Shown: one piece after another, positions 56,613 through 59,238 of the stretch
Layout of the letters: each line of letters begins with the position of its first letter
Position numbering within the stretch: position 1 is the first letter of the stretch
Assembly (NCBI GenBank): GCA_049999805.1
Contig: JBNGIO010006356.1
Span: 202,416-261,653 of the forward strand
Direction: 5' to 3'
DNA from: Folioceros fuciformis
Lineage: Eukaryota > Anthocerotophyta > Anthocerotopsida > Anthocerotales
DNA: 59,238 nucleotides
Position numbers and translations under genes: made by a program
The notes under the pieces: model-generated
Told to the model about the DNA's origin: nothing
Database searches by the model: none
The model's input: only the letters and a program-made list of their open reading frames with translations

Positions 56613-57744
56613 ATGGATTGGGACGACTCCGCTCTTATCAACGCTTTTAATTCCGCAGTCGCCAAGTATCAGGTAGTTTCCACGTTTGGAGACCCTGAGC
56701 TTCTCTTTCTGAGGCATTTTGGTCGTGAGCTCAAAACTGGCTGGAGTTTGCGAGTTGCAGGTTACAGCCTGCTGTGCAAGCTCTTGGGGTGAAAGGCGGG
56801 TTTTGTACTGTGTTCTTACAGTCTCTAGTTGAAATAATGTAGCAGGAAATGCATGGGATGGCAGGCAAGCGAAAAACTGTGAACACTGCCAAAGGTTATG
56901 GTCACGAAGGTGCTACTTCCAACTCGGATTCCCTGGGAGAAGATCTTTCTCTTGTTGACGAGCCGCTGGGAAGGTAAAATTCGATATCTCTTCAAGTTTC
57001 GTATCTACACCTTCTCCAGGTTGAGCGACATCATTTTGAGAAATCCAGCGAGGTTGTTCACTCACATGGGATGAGTGTTCTTGGTGGATGGACAGGGATA
57101 ATGGAAATGAGGACGATGTGGAGGTTGTGTTGTCTGAAGTTGATGCGGATGCACACTGTCAGCCAGTTTTACCCATGACTCCTGGTGCTGAGGAAAGTAT
57201 CGAGCAGGAGCAAGCAACACGGAATGATGCATATGGGTATGACACCGCCACACAGTATGGAAACGTTTCCGGCAATGAGCAGTATTCTGCTTTGCAGCAA
57301 GTCTCTTATCATCTCCAGCAGTTGGAACATCAACAGCGCATATTGCGACAGCAGCTAGATTCGTTGGCAGGTTATGCTGGCTGGCAAGGTATGCACCAGT
57401 ATTCCAGCGACAATAGTGCTCAGACATACGGCGGTCACTCCTACTATCCGTCAGGCTCTCCTGCTGTCTACCCGTGTTACTGTCTCTACCATTGTCACCA
57501 TCCAAATTTTTGGCCATCTAGGTCACCTTGTTGCTATTTGCCACCTGTATACTTCCCGTGTGCTGTGCATATGCAGCAACACGCACCTTGTTGTCAGCAG
57601 TTCCACGGAACCAAGCATCTTTGTCCAGGTCTCTCCGATCCTAGGCAGCATATCCCAGGAGCTTGTCAGGACTCAAGAACTGGCCCGGTTGGGGCAGGAG
57701 ACGTGAAACCGGTAGACGGGAGATTAGCGGAGAACATTGCCTAG
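56613..57744 (+). CDS. SMN-like protein (survival of motor neuron homologue)
   Basis: Exons 56613-56672, 56846-56973 and 57096-57744 join in phase to 278 residues. The N-terminus MDWDDSALINAFNSAVAKYQ matches the Gemin2-binding helix of SMN (human DDTALIKAYDKAVASF). SMN brings Sm proteins to snRNAs in the cytoplasm and Cajal bodies. The middle is acidic, then QQVSYHLQQLEHQQRILRQQ is a helix seen in plant SMN-like proteins. A Tyr/Cys/His-rich part follows (CYCLYHCHHPNFW, SPCCYLPPVYFPC). I do not find the C-terminal YG box expected of SMN, so the last exon may be wrong or missing. An in-frame ATG at 56538 would add 25 hydrophobic residues. I prefer 56613 because it gives the conserved start. Confidence 0.75.
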
Positions 57745-58013
57745 AGACAGCCATCTTATCTGTCAGCGGATTGGTTACCGGTGGTCTGCCTGGAGGTTAT
57801 GTAGATTGTCTGGATGAGCTTTGGATGAAGCTCGGAACGATTGGTATCTACTTACGTATCGTCGGAGCAGTGTTGTGGTTCGTGCGGGACTTTGGACTCA
57901 CTTTTGTAAGTTCTGAAGAATTTTCTTATAAAATAATCCTCTTATGCTAGCATGCATACACTCCACCAACAACTCACCAAAAGTGATAGATTTCATGGAT
58001 TCTACTATGAAAA

Positions 58014-58667
58014 TCAATTGTTGTCGTCCTTTTTCTTAGGATCTATCAAACCACATAGCATACATAAGGCAAGATTCATCTTTTGCCAAAAACATTCTAC
58101 ACATAACAAAAAAGAACAAACAAATTTCATAAATTGCACAACATACAACAACAAAAAGTTAGGAAGAAACACACCTCTATATGGTATTGCAACCGGCGGA
58201 AGAGGTTGCCTTGAATAGTTAAAAGGACGTCGATTTGTGCCCACAGGATCGGGTGGTGACTCTTGAGAAGATTGCCCTTTAAAAAGTTCGGGCATGATAC
58301 GAGGAGCAAAGTTGGGTGCGATGCCGATGAAATCTTTAGGGTGAGTGATCCGATGGCCTTTTAGCTTGTCTACTCCTTGCTTGAAAGAAACTACTCCACT
58401 TACCCCGCCAAGTTTGGTGGATGTTGTATGAATCTCAATCTGCTGCAAATCTCTCTTTATTCCGTTTTGTGACAATCTTCCGCGCTTCCACATGAAAGCA
58501 TAGTTGGTCACTCCTCGATAATACATGCTAGGACGAAATTGCAACAACTCTTGTTGTTTACTACCAACTTGTATCAATCGAATGGGCCTTGATTCTCCAA
58601 CAATGAAAACGTTCACTATAACGATAATCGTGCATAGTGTGATTGCAAGCAACTTCCATGATTCCAT
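58014..58667 (-). CDS. candidate secreted protein with signal peptide, unknown family
   Basis: The minus-strand frame opens with MESWKLLAITLCTIIVIVNV and an ES-R site, a good signal peptide. The next roughly 135 residues are basic and lack cysteine, ending in SPPDPVGTNRRPF and PLPPVAIPYR. A GT donor at about 58174 suggests the exon ends at 58175. The hydrophobic, Cys-containing tail that follows in the same frame would then be intron, and a second exon would lie further left. A start 36 bases upstream (58703) is also in frame. I recognise no family. It could be a peptide-hormone precursor or a transposon-borne frame. The AT-rich setting resembles the repeat-rich parts of the window. Confidence 0.4.
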   Translation of the reverse strand: MESWKLLAITLCTIIVIVNVFIVGESRPIRLIQVGSKQQELLQFRPSMYYRGVTNYAFMWKRGRLSQNGIKRDLQQIEIHTTSTKLGGVSGVVSFKQGVDKLKGHRITHPKDFIGIAPNFAPRIMPELFKGQSSQESPPDPVGTNRRPFNYSRQPLPPVAIPYRGVFLPNFLLLYVVQFMKFVCSFLLCVECFWQKMNLALCMLCGLIDPKKKDDNN

Positions 58668-59008
58668 GGTAAAAAACAAGAGATCCTTAGTAGGAGAACC
58701 CAATAGTGAAGTCTACGATAGCTACTAATAATCCTATGGCTAGGTGCTCTTGCTCTCCCATATGGAGAAGTGGGCCAAAATTATGGGTTTTGGCATGATC
58801 CCTCTAACACTTCATCACTTTGTAGAATAGACGATCCCCATATTATACCAAATGGTAGGCACATACTAAACCATTCATGACCATGTCAAACCATTAATGA
58901 CAAGGTATGCTATAAAAAATCGTAAACTTGCTTAACTAGGATTTGAAGATAAGTATAGTATGGAATCCTGTGCCACAAAACTTAAATGAATATTTGTACC
59001 TTAGGCCC

Positions 59009-59163
59009 AAACCCTAAGCTGTTACCTCACATGGTAAGGTAAGTTGAAAAAATATAGCATTTTATGTTGTAAAAAAAACCTACTAAAACCCTAAGCTGTT
59101 ACCTCATATGGTAAGGTAAGTTGAAAAAATATAGCATTTTATATTGTAAAAAAAAAACCTACT
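59009..59163. repeat. 77-base tandem duplication with telomere-like ACCCTAA
   Basis: AACCCTAAGCTGTTACCTCA recurs with a 77-base period (CTAAGCT at 59014 and 59091). Further CCCTAAACC follows near 59213. The window may end inside a larger repeat. Confidence 0.85.
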
Positions 59164-59238
59164 ATATGAAGAAGTGATTAGGGTTAGGCGTAGTTGGCTT
59201 AGGGCTTAACAAAACCCTAAACCAGCTGTGTGTAATGT

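Overview
This is nuclear DNA of a land plant. Most genes have introns with GT/AG borders (mostly 70-250 bases, a few longer), and the gene content is plant-specific: a SIZ1-type SUMO ligase, a GBPL3-type guanylate-binding protein, a plant CAD, a land-plant GPAT, a CBP1/MEE14-like protein, PLS-type PPR proteins and a plant SMN-like protein. The large PLS-type PPR genes and pseudogenes with nearly identical repeats suggest a seed-free lineage (bryophyte, lycophyte or fern). I cannot fix the species. Four runs of exactly 100 N are scaffold placeholders of unknown true length.

Layout. 1-3.2 kb: AT-rich, with five short tandem duplications. 3.2-19.1 kb: a gene-dense, GC-richer block with SIZ1 (16 exons), a cinnamyl-alcohol-dehydrogenase-like gene, a KXD1 gene head-to-head with a two-domain sulfurtransferase (76 bases between start codons), and GBPL3, whose P-loop region is cut by a gap. 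19.8-36 kb: a locally duplicated region. It holds an unidentified two-exon gene and its decayed copy, two paralogous MYND/DUF4470-like genes on the minus strand, an intact 1,140-residue PPR gene, a frameshifted PPR pseudogene and three further PPR relics. The order suggests repeated duplication of a MYND(-)/PPR(+) head-to-head unit followed by decay of most PPR copies. 36.2-39.8 kb: an AT-rich GPAT4/6/8-type gene, then a CBP1/MEE14-like gene. 39.8-43 kb: tandem repeats and a dead Ty3/gypsy element. 43-48 kb: a small two-exon candidate gene and a divergent P450. 48.8-50.4 kb: a 39-base minisatellite. 53.8-59.2 kb: a CYP77-like P450, tRNA-Ser(GCU), an SMN-like gene, a candidate secreted protein and a telomere-motif-containing repeat.

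How genes may work together. SIZ1 and GBPL3 are both nuclear regulators of stress and immunity in Arabidopsis. The GPAT and the CYP77-like P450 belong to families that build cutin monomers and lie within 20 kb of each other. Neither association is shown to be functional here. Exon borders were chosen by hand from homology, GT/AG sites and phase. For SIZ1, CAD, KXD1, the sulfurtransferase, CBP1, GPAT and both P450s, all phases close to a complete reading frame.
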